DNA of 64,000 nt from Brachionus koreanus (GCA_016987375.1 PJRA01000216.1:1944737-2008736); one strand, 5' to 3'. Positions 11,849 through 23,728 are shown, numbered from the stretch's first letter. The notes: generated by a model from the sequence alone, not told the origin. Numbers and translations are program-made.

Positions 11849-12458
11849 AAATTTAGATATTACTGAATTTCATATAATGAAATTTATTTATTAGAAAAAA
11901 ATTTTTTTAATTTTTTATTTATTATACTTAAAAATAGTGTTGAATTAGGTCTAAGTTAAAGATTTTTTTATAAATTTTAACAAATTTTAGACTAATTTCT
12001 ATAATTAAACAAAGATTTAAGCTAATTCAATTCTTTTTGAAAAAATTTTCATTTCCTTTAAATTGAGTTTAAAACTTGTTCAAAAATTTTAGACATTGTC
12101 AGCTAATTTGTCCTTTTCTGAAAACCATTCAATTGACAAATTTTTGTCAAAAAATTGGCCGACCGACTTAGCGGTCTAAAACTTTGGTTGTAGGTCTGAT
12201 CGCCAAATTGGCCACTCACTTTTATAACCGTCGGTCTAGGCGGTCTTTCTTGCGGTTGAAAAAATTTTTGACCGCATCAGAGAACGTTTGTACGGTTCCC
12301 AACACAACTTAAAAAATACTAGAAAAAAAATTCTGTAAAAAAATATTTTTTGAAATTAAAAATTTTATTTTAGTTGTAATTAATAGAAAAAAAGAATTTT
12401 AGAAAAATTAATAATCTGAAATCTAAATATTAACTAATAGTAATTAGTCTTTTTCAAT

Positions 12459-12980
12459 CTATGCAGTTCTTGAATAAATTCTTTTGCAAACAACTTTGCC
12501 AGCAGTTATAGTCTAAAAAAAAAAATAACAAGAAAAAATTTTAAATATCAATTTTATTTTAAAACTTACAGCAACTAATTTACCATCAACAACTTCGCGA
12601 ACAATAACAGTGACCAATTCGCCCTTTTTGTCGCGTTGTTCATGAATCATTTTTTCTCCGTCAATTTTAATCAATGATTTCACATTTCTATCATCTGGAG
12701 TCTCTTTTTTATAAATATTTATATTTTCATTCTACACAAAATAAAATATATAATGAAAATTACTTTCATCGAATTCAACTCCTTCTGTAGCTGTTATTTC
12801 TGTGGTCTTCAAAGTGGATACCGATTTTAAAGTCCATTTGTTTCCATCTCTGGAGATAATTGATGTTGGCTTAAAGGATGTAGCAGCTTTTCGCATAATC
12901 ATACCCATACCAATTTCTTTTAAATATTCTTCCCAATTTTGACTATCGACTAAATCCCAAGTTCCAACTAGACTGGCCAT
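12459..12980 (-). CDS. FABP: Fatty acid-binding protein, gene 1
   Basis: Cytosolic lipocalin-like carrier of long-chain fatty acids or retinoids. Three exons (12764-12980, 12570-12703, 12459-12512) splice in frame to 134 aa, the usual family length. The N-terminal signature is LVGTWDLVDSQNWEEYLKEI. GVEFDE continues across the intron into KTPDDRNVKSLIKIDG, then the MIHEQRDKKGE strand and the C-terminal VVCKRIYSR with the Arg-x-Tyr ligand pair. The intron-1 acceptor is placed at AAAAAAG before ACTCC (12704/12703) because this restores the frame and the conserved EFDExTxDDR. Exon 1 (217 nt) equals the sum of exons 1 and 2 (70 + 147) of the FABP genes at 34152 and 35814, so one intron is absent here. 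Confidence 0.93.
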
Positions 12981-14422
12981 TTTAGATTTTTGCTATTTGA
13001 ATATCTTAAAATTTGATTTTAATACTAGAATAAAGAATTTCAAAAACTTGAGTTATTTATAAGGATTTATCACAATGTAATTTGCTTAGCCTAGATATCA
13101 ACAATGATAGTATAATTTGAATATTTAATTAAAGCGATGTATACAATATGATCTGTTTAAAGTACCATTTTTACTAAAATAAATTTGTGATAAAACTATC
13201 AAAAATATAAAGTTATCTAAATATGGGATAGAAATTTTAATAAAAAAGCTTTGAGCGCCCTGAATTATTATTTTAAAAAAAATTGAGATAATTTTATTTT
13301 TTAATTTGAGATACATGCTTTATAAGATGTTAAAATCAAATGATCTTAATTTATTAATTTACACCTTTTCTAAATAGAAAAAAAAATCTTAATTTGACTT
13401 ATTTGTTAAGATTACATTTTTTAATGTTTAAAGTCTATTCCAAAGAACATATTCTATAATCAAAAAGCTACAACTAATAAAATTCAAATATGTGAATTTT
13501 TTTTTAAGATAATAATTTTTAAAATTAGGGTTTTATTTTAAAAAAATTGAAATTTAATGTATTAAAGAAATTCAATAAAATGCTTTTGAAATTTAATAAA
13601 AAATTAATTTATCGAGTTTTATCTTGAAAATCTTGATTATGACAATTAAAATATAAAAAAGCTACTTAAAACTTGATAAAAAATAAAATAATAATACATA
13701 AAAATTTGAACTGATTTTTTCTCTCTAATAGGTTTGCTAAATTTTTTAAAATATTTTCTTGGCTCTAAACTTAAAGTTTTCTTTTGTAAGAACTATCAAA
13801 AATAAAGTATTGTTATGATATAGATTTCAAGTTTCTTTAATCTCTCGCTTAAAAGAATGAGATAAAATAAAATTAAACAAAATAATTTCATTAACTATAA
13901 GCAGGCCTTTTCAGTCAAAAAGATTTTTTTTAAGAGTGTGGTATGAATGCATGTCACTCAAAATTAGATTAAAAATGTTTTTTTTCCGTAAAATTTTACT
14001 ATTCTAAAAAGATTATAATTTTTTTTTTTAGAATATATTAATAAAAAGTCCAAGAACCTAATCATTACTGTAAAAATATGTTTCGCGGCACAATATATCT
14101 TTGTATAAATCTGACCATTATATTACAAAATTATATTTTAAATTAAATATAATAAAATAATATTTTGTTAGTTTATTAAAAAAGTTTGACAATTTTTTCA
14201 ACACAGCTTTTAGCTTATGATTTTAATGTATAAATTGGCGTATAACAGTTTATGATCAAAATTTAATAATCATGCTTTTTTTTGAATACGTTTATTTTCA
14301 CGTAAGTTACCTGAAAATAGATAGAAAATTAAAACACGTAAGATAAGTGTACGTTTTATTAAATTTTTATTTTATTTTCACGCATTTAAAAAAAAATAAA
14401 TAAAAAAGAGATTAACAAGTAT
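12981..14422. other. Intergenic DNA
   Basis: AT-rich spacer between FABP gene 1 and the Nse1-like gene. No gene, RNA or clear repeat was recognised, apart from the palindromic CACGTAA site at 14291-14319. Confidence 0.6.
14291..14319. promoter_or_regulatory. Palindromic CACGTAA site downstream of Nse1-like gene
   Basis: TTTATTTTCACGTAAGTTAC followed by CTGAAAATA is an imperfect palindrome of the same design as the sites at 15231-15295 on the other side of the gene. It could be a bZIP-type binding site or an inverted-repeat element end. Confidence 0.4.
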
Positions 14423-15001
14423 TTAAGAACAATTAGAACATTTCCCAATTTTTTTTACTGGAATATATGTTCTATTAACACATTTCAAATGAAAATTAAA
14501 ATTACAAGAACCACAAATGATAAACTTATTATCACAATTATTGGAACAAATTTTACAAGATTTCAAATTGTTCAAAAAAAAAGAAAGAGTATTCTCTAGC
14601 ATAATCAAGCCTTCAGTAGTAAAAAAATCCGACAATTGATCTTTTTTAAGGCCATTTTGGTCAAATAAGCCAGTTGAAAATATTGAACTTGTAGACGATT
14701 TTGGATCGACTTTTACGTGCTCTTCATCAATTAACTCATTTTTTTGAATAAAATCGCCTAGTTTGTGTAAGGCGCTATCCAACAGGATAATTTTGAAAAA
14801 ATCGACCAATTGAACATTTGAATCTATTAATTTCGTTGACTTTGACTTTTGAGTTGTTGTTGCTTTAGCACTACTGTAAGTCGTCCAAAGTGTAAACGAC
14901 TGTTTAGTAAAGTCATTAAATACTTGCAAAAAGTCGTCAAATCCTTCGAAAATTTGGTCTCGAAAAATTGGAGAGCACATGTTTAGATTGAGTTTTAACA
15001 A
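14423..15001 (-). CDS. Nse1-like RING-variant protein (SMC5/6 subunit candidate)
   Basis: Single exon, 192 aa. The C-terminus (about 149-191) is a zinc-binding module with spacing C-x2-C, C-x2-C, H-x2-C, C-x2-C: CKIC, IICGSC, NFHLKC and GKCSNC. This matches the variant RING (NH-RING) that ends Nse1, the SMC5/6 ubiquitin-ligase subunit paired with a MAGE protein. The preceding TTEGLIMLENTLSFF resembles the winged-helix end that precedes this RING in Nse1. The N-terminal part is divergent and I do not recognise it independently. Alternatives are another PHD- or RING-like protein. No intron is needed. Confidence 0.55.
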   Translation of the reverse strand: MLKLNLNMCSPIFRDQIFEGFDDFLQVFNDFTKQSFTLWTTYSSAKATTTQKSKSTKLIDSNVQLVDFFKIILLDSALHKLGDFIQKNELIDEEHVKVDPKSSTSSIFSTGLFDQNGLKKDQLSDFFTTEGLIMLENTLSFFLNNLKSCKICSNNCDNKFIICGSCNFNFHLKCVNRTYIPVKKIGKCSNCS

Positions 15002-15761
15002 ATTAGATAAGGTTTTTCAATGGTTTTTTTTAGATTTAAGTAAATTCAATAAGTCTTATCCAAGCGAATTTATGATATAGGCACTTGTGTATAGTTGGTT
15101 TCAAGTTTTTTTGAGTAGCTTCATGTTTGATATGCTTTATATGATAGAATTTTTTAAAATAAATTTTCTTTTATATTTTACACTTGCGTGAAAATAAAAG
15201 ATAATTGACACACGTAAAATGAAAAAAAAAATTTATTTTCACGTAAGTTACGTGTATTAATAATTTTTATTTTCACGTAACTTACGTGAAAATAAGTGCA
15301 CTCTAATTTTTTAGGTTTTATTTTTATATAGTTAATTTAACATTGAATGTTTAATTTGAAAATATGCTTCTGCAATAAATTTTTAATCAAAAAACATTAA
15401 AAAATCCATTTATAATTAAAATTTTTAATTTGATCATTAACTTCAATTTGCTTTAAAGTTTCCGTTTTTTATAGACACGCCAAAAAATGAATGCTGATGA
15501 GTGTGAATTGAATGACAGGATCTTATGAGTTTGCGATTTAAAAGAAAAAGAACAAAGTAAATTTAGATAGAAATATAAATATTATTTATAAAAATAAAGT
15601 GTTTTGTCTAAAATAAAATTTCTTCCTCAAATTAAGCCTATTAATAAAAATTTTTTAAAATTTTATGTAAAATATTTTATTTAAAAGCTTTTTTTTTTAC
15701 AAAATTTTCATAAATAACAAATATTTGGCAATTACTAATATTTGTTAGTAAATTTAAATAA
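15002..15761. other. Intergenic DNA with palindromic sites
   Basis: Short spacer between the divergently placed ends of the Nse1-like gene and Mcm10 (both minus strand). It carries a cluster of CACGTAA/TTACGTG words at 15180-15300; otherwise nothing recognisable. Confidence 0.6.
15231..15295. promoter_or_regulatory. Pair of CACGTAA palindromes upstream of Nse1-like gene
   Basis: The first site is TTTATTTTCACGTAAGTTAC followed by GTG. The second, at 15267-15295, is a perfect palindrome with 14-bp arms (TTATTTTCACGTAA and its complement) around a single C. More CACGTAAA and TGCGTGAAAATAA words lie at 15186-15220. The sites sit about 230-290 bp before the start codon of the minus-strand gene. 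TTACGTGA resembles bZIP-type (CRE/PAR) half-sites; binding is inference. Confidence 0.45.
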
Positions 15762-18409
15762 TTAGTCATTTTCATTTTCAAGATACATTTCAGAATCTTG
15801 ATCCAGTTTAGTGGACTTGTGAACAATTACGTCTTCACAACTATTTTCTTTCATTGTACACGGTTCGTATTTATCACTACCACACTGTGAACACGAAGCA
15901 ACTGGAACAATTTTATCCAAAGTAAAAGTTCGTTTAGAACAAGACTTGCATTTGAAAAATCTTTGCATTACCATGTGTCTTTTGATTTGATGTTTTTTAA
16001 GCTTACAGTAATCTGATTGAGAAAAAGAGGTATACGAACAAATACTACAGCTCACAACTCTAACTTCTCTATTTTTCATATTAGATAACTTTTCATCAAC
16101 TTTTTCATCAAGCTCTAACTTGTTATAAAATGCTCTGAGAGCAGGATTTTTGTCCGGATCTCGAGCTTCTTTGTCATGGTTAGATTTGATATTTTTAAGT
16201 TCTTCGATCATTCTTAGACGCTTTGATTTTGAGTCTTGTGTATTTGGAGAAGTTGTTTTTGTTGTATTTGGACTCATTTGTTCCAATTTGCGCTTCAATT
16301 GCTCCGAAGTAGCTGTAGAAGGCGAAAACGGAATGTATTTTGAATTAACATCCATTAACTTTTTAGAAGTAGTGCTATCTCCAATATAAAGTTCAAGATC
16401 AAAGCCTGAACTAGTTTCTTTTTTAGGGGTAGCAGCTTTGGTTTTTGGAATCGATGCTTTTTTAATTTCATCAATTCTACTTTTCAAAAAGCTAGATGCT
16501 TTCAACTTTTCTATTGGCTTATCATCGGTAAGCTCAATAAATTCTGTGTTAGTTTTATCATCATTCTGATTAGATTCTGTATCTTTTTTTTGTTTGAGTT
16601 GCTTTAAAATATCTTTATGGCTATTTAGATTTGATAGGCCATAATTTTTTTTGTTATCCTCGTATTTTTCTTTTATTCGATTAGAATTTGTCACCAAAGA
16701 TAGAATACCTGGTGTGCTCGACAATGAGTTGGATTTTTTCATGTCTACAAACTTTTGACTACTAATTGAAGTAACACTGTTCTCATCGGGCAACAGAAGC
16801 TTTGAATTAAAAAGCTTTTTCATTTCTTTACTAGCAGAATCATTCTCAGTACCAGTTGAGTGTCTAACACTAGCTTGTTCTGATAGTCGAACTTTCTTCA
16901 GTTCTTCTTTGTCCAATTTTTTTCCTTGCAATTCGGCTAATAGCTCACAATCCGTTCTTTTATTTGTTTTGACCACTATATTTGCCAACATTGGCGACTC
17001 TTTAGCTATCGAAGAAGTCAACGAACGAATCACTTGGGATTTTATTTCTTTTGCAGCCTTAGTTCTCGCTTCAATGTCATTAAATTTGTTAAAGGTTGAA
17101 TTAGGTGGTACAAATTTAAATTCAGAACTCGGGCCACTTGAAGGAAATAGGCCTCCTGGACCAAATCGACTTACAGACGGATTGTCCATGGAGTATTTTT
17201 TTTTTTCATTTTTATTATATTGAACACAGTGAAAAGTACAGAATGGTGCTTTTTCTAGATTGACCAAATTTTTGCACTTTCTTGCCGCTTCTTGACCTTG
17301 AGTTGGATTTGACTTGAGCAAAGACTGACAATTTGAGATATCCTTTGCAATACCCAGTCGAACCAATTGGCTTTCTGATTTGACAGAGAGCGTCAGTTTT
17401 AAATTTTGATTAATCTTTTTGGAAGCAAATGTGTTCCAATCTGAGTTTTGTTTTTTATTTTGACCAATTTTAACAAAAGATTTTGGATTGCTGTAGTCAT
17501 TTTTTGGTGCTGATTGTCCAGTGTTTTTCTGTGAGTCCAAAAAATCCGGTTTGACCAAGACAAAGCAATCGAATTCACTCGATTTCCAGTGTGATTTATA
17601 AGCACCACCGAACAAAAATAAAGATATTTCTTGATCACGGTCTAAATTATTCAAATCAAATAATTGCCATACAACATAATTGTTTCCTTTAGCTGAGCAT
17701 TTTGATTCTGTTTTGGATCCAATTACAAATATACTAAACCAGTCCATGTCTTTCGAATCTTTTATTTCATTTATTCGTCTGTTTAACTCCGTCAAACGAT
17801 AATATTTGCCGTAATCACACGCCAAATGAACATTCATGTCTACTTCGCTCTTAAATTCTGACTTAATTATTCTTAAGCCAGTATTTTTTTCTCTGAAAAT
17901 TGCTTCAGTATCATTTTTCTTTGAAGGAGTTGTGTTTGTAGTGTTTTTGTTTGGTGTATTTTGATCTGATTTTAATTCTTGGACATTTTTATTATCGCTA
18001 ATTTTATTTTTAATCAATTTATCTTTTTTTATGATGAAATTTTTTCTCTGTGGTTCGAGAGAATCTTTATTATCATCTTTATCTTCGCACAGAGACTTTT
18101 CTTCCTCTTCTTCGTTCATTAAATTCAATAGATCCTCAAGATTTGCATCATTGTTACCATCAAAATCTTGATCTAGATCTTCTTTATTATTAATTTTAGG
18201 ATTTTCTTTAAATCTCGGATGTTCCTCAAGATTTTTAAATTTATCTGCGTCTAGTTGCGGATCATAATCTTCAGCTAAAAGATGAATTTTAAATCAATTA
18301 CATATTACAAGAAATTAATATCACTTTGTTCATAGTTATTTAATTCATTTAGATCAGAATTTTCTTCAATTCCGTAATCCAATTCAAATTCTTCATCCGA
18401 AGAGGACAT
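15762..18409 (-). CDS. MCM10: Mcm10, replication initiation factor
   Basis: Mcm10 activates the CMG helicase and binds DNA polymerase alpha and single-stranded DNA. Two exons (18325-18409 and 15762-18274) give 865 aa, against 875 in human. The first exon encodes the start MSSSDEEFELDYGIEEN, and the acidic N-terminal region spans the intron. The internal domain is an OB fold (about 170-330: GKYYRLTELNRRI, WFSIFVIGSK, VVWQLFDLNNLDR, ISLFLFGGAY) followed by a zinc finger with KCKNLVN and FCTFHC (about 360-380). The long middle is low-complexity Ser/Lys. The C-terminal double zinc module contains CSICSYTSF, CKLKKHQIKRH, FKCKSCSKRTFTLDK and CSQCG (about 770-840). A 111-bp piece (16831-16941) was copied to 19356-19466. 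Confidence 0.95.
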
Positions 18410-19313
18410 TTTGAAATCTTAAGAATTTTACAAATTTTTTAATTTTATCACTTGCATGATTATGAGTAGATTATACATTAGCAATGTTAAATTTTTAGTC
18501 TTTTAAAAATTTCAGCTCTTAAATAAAGAAAATTTAATTATCTTTTCAGTTTTGTTAAATTATTATTGTTTAACTAATTATTATCTTTTTTGTCTCTTCG
18601 AACCAAAAATTTTTCAATTTGTAAACCGGTTTTGTTTTAGCTGCTATTCTTAAAATCCAACACTCATAAAATATACTAGATGCCTAGAGCATCCTTGAGT
18701 CAATTGCCCATTCAACAACTAATAGCTCAATTAATATATTCCATATTTTCTGGAGATGGATAAGAAATTAAAAATATTTATTTTTAATTTTTTTTTGTAT
18801 TTCAATTTTTTACAATTTTTTACACTCAATTTAATTTTAAATTTTTAAGATTATTTACAATTTGAGTTGAATTTTTAAAAAATTATTTTTTACAATTATT
18901 GAATATTTTCTTTTGTTATCTAAAAAAAGGCATTTTGTCTAATACAACATGATATGAATCTAATTAAATAAAAATTAAAAAGATCACTAAAAATATAAAA
19001 TATAAAATTAAAGTTTTTTAAATATTCAGAAAATTATTTTCCTCATCAAAATGTTATGCCAAGTCTCAATGTAGATCAAGTACCATGCTTTAATTACTTT
19101 ATTCACAATTAATTTTAACTTTAATCTAAAGAATTGCGACTATAAAGATCAAATTGGAGAAAAAATTGAATATAACGGTTCAACTATAATTCTTTGCACA
19201 AAATTCAAATTGAAAATTATAGGAATTTAGGAAATTTTTGAAACTTTGTAAAATAAAAGATTAATATGTGTTGTACATAAAATCATAATTTTTTAGAATT
19301 TTGGATTCTTTTA

Positions 19314-19509
19314 ATGACGTATGCAGTCTTTGAAACATACCCTCCTATTTAAATACTAGCAGAGTCATTCTCAGTACCAGTTGAGTGTCTAACACTAGCT
19401 TGTTCTGATAGTCGAACTTTCTTCAGTTCTTCTTTGTCCAATTTTTTTCCTTGCAATTCGGCTAATGATGACGTATGCAGTCTTTGAAACATACCCTCCT
19501 ATTTAAATA
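19314..19509. repeat. Mcm10 fragment inserted between 42-bp direct repeats
   Basis: Bases 19356-19466 copy 16831-16941 of the Mcm10 coding exon in the same orientation with one mismatch (G versus A near position 19363). The insert is flanked by perfect 42-bp direct repeats, 19314-19355 and 19468-19509 (beginning ATGACGTATGCAG and ending CTATTTAAATA). One extra G separates insert and right repeat. The structure looks like a long target-site duplication around templated filler DNA. Confidence 0.92.
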
Positions 19510-20017
19510 GTTTGTCCTTATCTAAACAACCATTTTTTAAATCATACTACTTTATTCTAAATCATTTTATCTTTCGAATGATATATTTGAAGTATTTTAA
19601 ACATAGACTGATCAAAAGTTATTCTAATAAAATTGTAAAAAATAACTGAATTCCAAAATTATTGATAATTAACAAAAAATTGATTTTTAATGTATAATTT
19701 TTTATAGAAACTAGTAAATTCAGTATTGCTTCGGTTTAGACTAAATTTCAAAATAATAAAAATAATAATCGCAGACTATTATGTAGACTAATAGTCTAGG
19801 ATATTATTTCATCATAAAAAAGAGGAGACCAATAATATCGGTGCAGATGATCAACTCGATTCAACTTCTGTGTCAGATTGAAGCCGTTGCTCAAAAAGAG
19901 ACATATTGGTTCCCAGAACTACATGGAATGTGGGTTACACATTGTAAAAGCATAATACAGTCACATAGGATTTTAAAAGAGTTGATTTTTTGGCTCCATT
20001 ATATTAATATTCCAGAG

Positions 20018-20072
20018 ATTCACATTCCAGAGACAAGTAAGATATATTACTACTTGTCTCTGGAATGTGAAT
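20018..20072. repeat. Perfect hairpin, 22-bp arms
   Basis: Arms 20018-20039 and 20051-20072 are exact inverted complements separated by 11 bp (AGATATATTAC). The sequence TTCCAGAGA also recurs directly just left of the hairpin. It could be a foldback relic or a transcribed hairpin; there is no evidence for a small-RNA precursor. Confidence 0.85.
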
Positions 20073-20661
20073 TCATGTCTACGAGCATTGGACTATTACA
20101 AAGCAGTTACAGTTCAATGATCTTAGTTTACAGGTAGCATTTGTTTATCAATGTTTACTGCAAAATTAGCTTACCTCTAACAAACTTTTCTTATTATGAT
20201 TTTCAATTAAACTTGTTAAATGTTCATTAAAGCTTAGTCTTCTTACTAATGTGTTAGATAGATGCTTTTTTAAGCTAATTTTCTCATTTTAGATTATTAG
20301 ATGCTCATATCACACTCGCAACTCGTTTCTTCGTTCGTTCTAAGTTTATGCACTCCAAAAATGTAACAATTTTACTCAAAGATTAACCCAAACTATTCAA
20401 ATAGATAACTTAACTAATTTTCAAAATAAAATTAAAAAAAAATTTTAGTCAGTGATGCAACGAGAAACTATTATTAGCTTTTAATAATTTCAAGCTTATT
20501 TCGAATTTTACACATTTAGAAAGATGGCCTAACCGGGTGACCTATTTTTTCTATATTTATCTATCGACTCAGTTTTGATCAGACTTGTGCAAAAGTAAAA
20601 AAAAATACTATTTTTAAAGTCTTTTGAAAGTCTACAACTTTTCTACTTTCTTTTCTAATTT

Positions 20662-20910
20662 AATTTTTTTTTTTGAAAAAAAGTCTTATGACTTGACTTA
20701 ACTTTTGGTCTTAACTTAACTTCCAAGAAAAAATCAGATTGTTTTTAAAGTAATTTTATTTAAATTTTAAATGTCGAAATCCAATTAGTAAATCTTTATA
20801 TATATAATATTTAAGGAACAAACAAATTAGCATAAGGTTTATTTATAAAAAAAAAAATAAGGCGACATCGCTTAGCGTTTTCAAAAGACTTTTTTTCAAA
20901 AAAAAAAATT
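20662..20910. repeat. Inverted repeat straddling the duplication boundary
   Basis: A 26-bp sequence at 20662-20687 (AATT, eleven T in total, G, seven A, GTCTT) is inverted at 20885-20910. The left arm lies outside and the right arm inside copy B of the duplicated block. Low complexity weakens its significance. Confidence 0.6.
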
Positions 20911-21009
20911 TAAAGTCAAGTCAAAAGTCTTTAACTTTATGACTTTTGAATAACTCTGGTTTTGATTGAAAAATCCGAATTCATTAACCGAATTAGACCG
21001 AATTTTCCT

Positions 21010-21222
21010 TTAACACTAGAAGCACCAAACGAGTCAAAATGACTCTTTAGGAAATTTTTAAATCTTGGTATCTTTTGAATAGTTTTTTCAAATTAATATA
21101 TCTTTTTTGATTTATGTAAATTTAAAAATTTTCTTTTAAAAATGATATTACATTATAAAATTATTATAAAATATTTTTGAATTAAAAAAATGTGAAAAAA
21201 TGCTTGGTGTTTCTACTGTTAA
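21010..21222. mobile_element. TTAA-flanked MITE, family 1 (duplicated copy)
   Basis: Same element as 266-478, carried along in the segmental duplication rather than an independent insertion. Confidence 0.8.
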
Positions 21223-21991
21223 TTAAAATATGGTTAGCTCATAATGGACTTAATAAAAAATACTTTAGTTTAATTTTTGTTTTGTATTGATAGCTTAGGC
21301 AGAGGGCTTTCATTATCATGCTTATCTGAGCTATTTGGTTTCTTGGTTTCTTGTGAAAATTTAATTTAGTGCATTTACCCATTTAGGCAATAGGTAATTT
21401 TTCGGACTTTTTACAAAAACATAAATTTTTACCACATTGATGAGGTCCTATGAAAAAAGTAATGCTATTTTCGGAATCCTAAATATTTTTTCTACCTAAA
21501 TGCTGCTTTAAGACAAAATTTTATTTTTGTTAAGCCGTATAATTCAATCAAAAAATAATTCATCCCATTTACATATTAAATAATTGCCCCATCTTGCTAT
21601 AATTACAATCAAATATTTGATTATGAGACTTAAAAATTTAATTTTTAATTAAAATTTTTAGAGTAAAAATTAATCATAAAAATTTTTGAAAAATATACAT
21701 TTTTTATTTGGCAAAATTTTATCAATTTTTAATGCAATCATTTATTGACTGTGTAAGTAGATTACTAAATGAATTAATTCTGTTGTTGTAACAGAAAATT
21801 AAAGACAAATTTAGTATCAAATCAAATTACAAAAAAATCAATTCGAGCTAAAATGTGAAGGTCATTTACAAGATTTATTTGAATTAATCCATTTTAAAGT
21901 TCAATGACGACTTGAATTTAGAAATTAACTTTTATAACCTAAACTGATCGAATAGAAATCGCACTAAAATAGAATATTCAAAAGTAAAAGA

Positions 21992-23728
21992 ATGTCTCAA
22001 GCTCGAGTTACAGACTTTTTTGCTACGCGTAAGCGCAATCGTTTTAATCAGGACGAAATTTTATTGAATAAACAAAAAAAATCCCATCAATTAGTTGAAT
22101 CTTCGGACTCGAAGTCAGACGAAATAGCTCAAATAAAGGAAAAGTTGGCCCAGGTGGCAGCCTCTAGCGAACGCTGTCTCAGGTCTCGCACTAAACTGGA
22201 AAATGACAAGAAAGAGGAAGCACCACCTGCGCCCGTCAAGCGAAGCAAAAAGAAGGAGCAGCTCGAAGCATTGAAAGCTAAAATGAACCGCCTTGACGAA
22301 AAAATATCCAAAGTGGTTCATCAAGAGCCAGAAACCGAAAAAACTGAGACAAAAGAAAAAAAAAAGCTCAACAAGGCCGAACTGAAACAAAAAATTGAAC
22401 AATTCAACAAAAATCTCCTTCAAATTCAACAAAATGAGGAAAAAGCTGAAACTAAAACTGAGATCAAAGAATCAGAAAAACCAATACCAGCTTATGAAAA
22501 ATTTAAAGACCTCGCTGATGAGCACCTAGATCCAACAACCACTCTTACTTTGCCAAAATCTTACTCTTTACTATTGGACTCGTTCAAAGGCAGTGATACA
22601 ATCGTTAAATTCTTATTCAATCGAGATGAGATATGTACTTTTCTTAAGCTAAAAATGGGAATTCAAAACATAACCAAGCACACGTTTAATTTGAAGCATT
22701 TGGCTCAAATAAAACACGTGTACCAAGAAGCCTATTTGTATAAACAAGAGAAAATATTTATAGATTTTAAGAATGACTATCATTTGATAATTTCGCCCAA
22801 TATGGACGAAATAGAAACAAACAAAGACACCAATCTTAAACAGTTTACACCTATGGTTCTTTTAAAACGATTAAAAAAATTCAAGCTTAATTTGTTTAGT
22901 ATTGTGAAAAGATTACATCAAGAATTTTTGAATTCGATTGGAATAACTGATATTCCACTAGAGAATATTAAGAGATGGCATCAGAAATTTGATTTGGAAA
23001 ATTTGCCCGAAATAAGCGAAAGCGAGCTGCCCAAAGCACCAGTAGACCAGTCAATCAAGTGCAAGACGGGCAAAGAACTGTTGAACATAGCCAAAGATAT
23101 ATACAGTTCAAGGGTTCGTAAAGCTAAAAGTTCAAAATAAATTTTTATGAATTTTTTTTTGATTTAGGTCCAAGATGCCATTAAAAACACAATTGTTCCG
23201 AATGAGGAAAAGCCGGCTATTCAAAAACCAAAGAAAGAACCGGATGTTGCATTGAATCCGGACCAAAAAGTCATTAATAAACTAAAAGAGAAAAAAGAAA
23301 CAAATTATAACGCTTTATTGGATAAGATACGTGCCAAAGAAAAACAAAAAGCTCTCGAAAACATGATCATAAACAACGATAAAGAAAAAATGACTACTAA
23401 ATACAATAGTTATAAAGATCTTATTCGCTTTTTGCTATTTTTTTATCAATCGGAAAAAAAGTCTACTCTTGAAATGGATAAAGTGTGTAAAAAAGCCGCC
23501 GATAGTACTAAAGGTGGCTTAAATGAACTTGAGTGTCGCGAACTAATTGCCGAAATGTCCAACGATTCCAAAGATGTTAATCTGTTTATTAATGCAGAGA
23601 GCGGTAAAAAATGGCTTAATATAATAAAAGTTCGAAATGTACAGTATTTGCAGATGGACAAAAATTTTCATCTAAATGACCTCAATTCAATGGCTGATAA
23701 AGCTATTGAAGCACTCAAGTCAAGCTAG
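21992..23728 (+). CDS. cdt1: DNA replication licensing factor Cdt1, copy 2
   Basis: Encodes a protein identical to copy 1: N-terminal PIP degron QARVTDFF, geminin-binding domain, intron at about 23114-23167, and C-terminal exon ending at 23728. No nucleotide difference was seen in the coding exons, so both copies are intact and presumably both expressed if the duplication is real. A second licensing-factor gene would raise Cdt1 dosage, which animals normally limit strictly; whether that is tolerated here is unknown. Confidence 0.92.

Larger units (their letters stand above)
10734..12458. other. Intergenic DNA with TTAA-type elements and a gap
   Basis: No supported gene. It contains a partial element end at 11190-11244, a full-length element at 11680-11848 interrupted by 41 unknown bases, and a locally GC-richer patch at about 12150-12300 full of GACCG/CGGTC words. 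Confidence 0.6.
18410..20758. other. Intergenic DNA with rearrangement scars
   Basis: No supported gene. It contains the templated Mcm10 fragment with 42-bp flanking repeats (19314-19509), a perfect 22-bp-arm hairpin (20018-20072) and the left arm of an inverted repeat that spans the duplication boundary (20662-20687). An open frame at 19841-20137 overlaps the hairpin and has no recognisable domain. Confidence 0.6.

Noticed and set aside
19841..20137. 98-codon plus-strand open frame
   Set aside because: It is built partly from the perfect hairpin and has no domain, signal or splice context.
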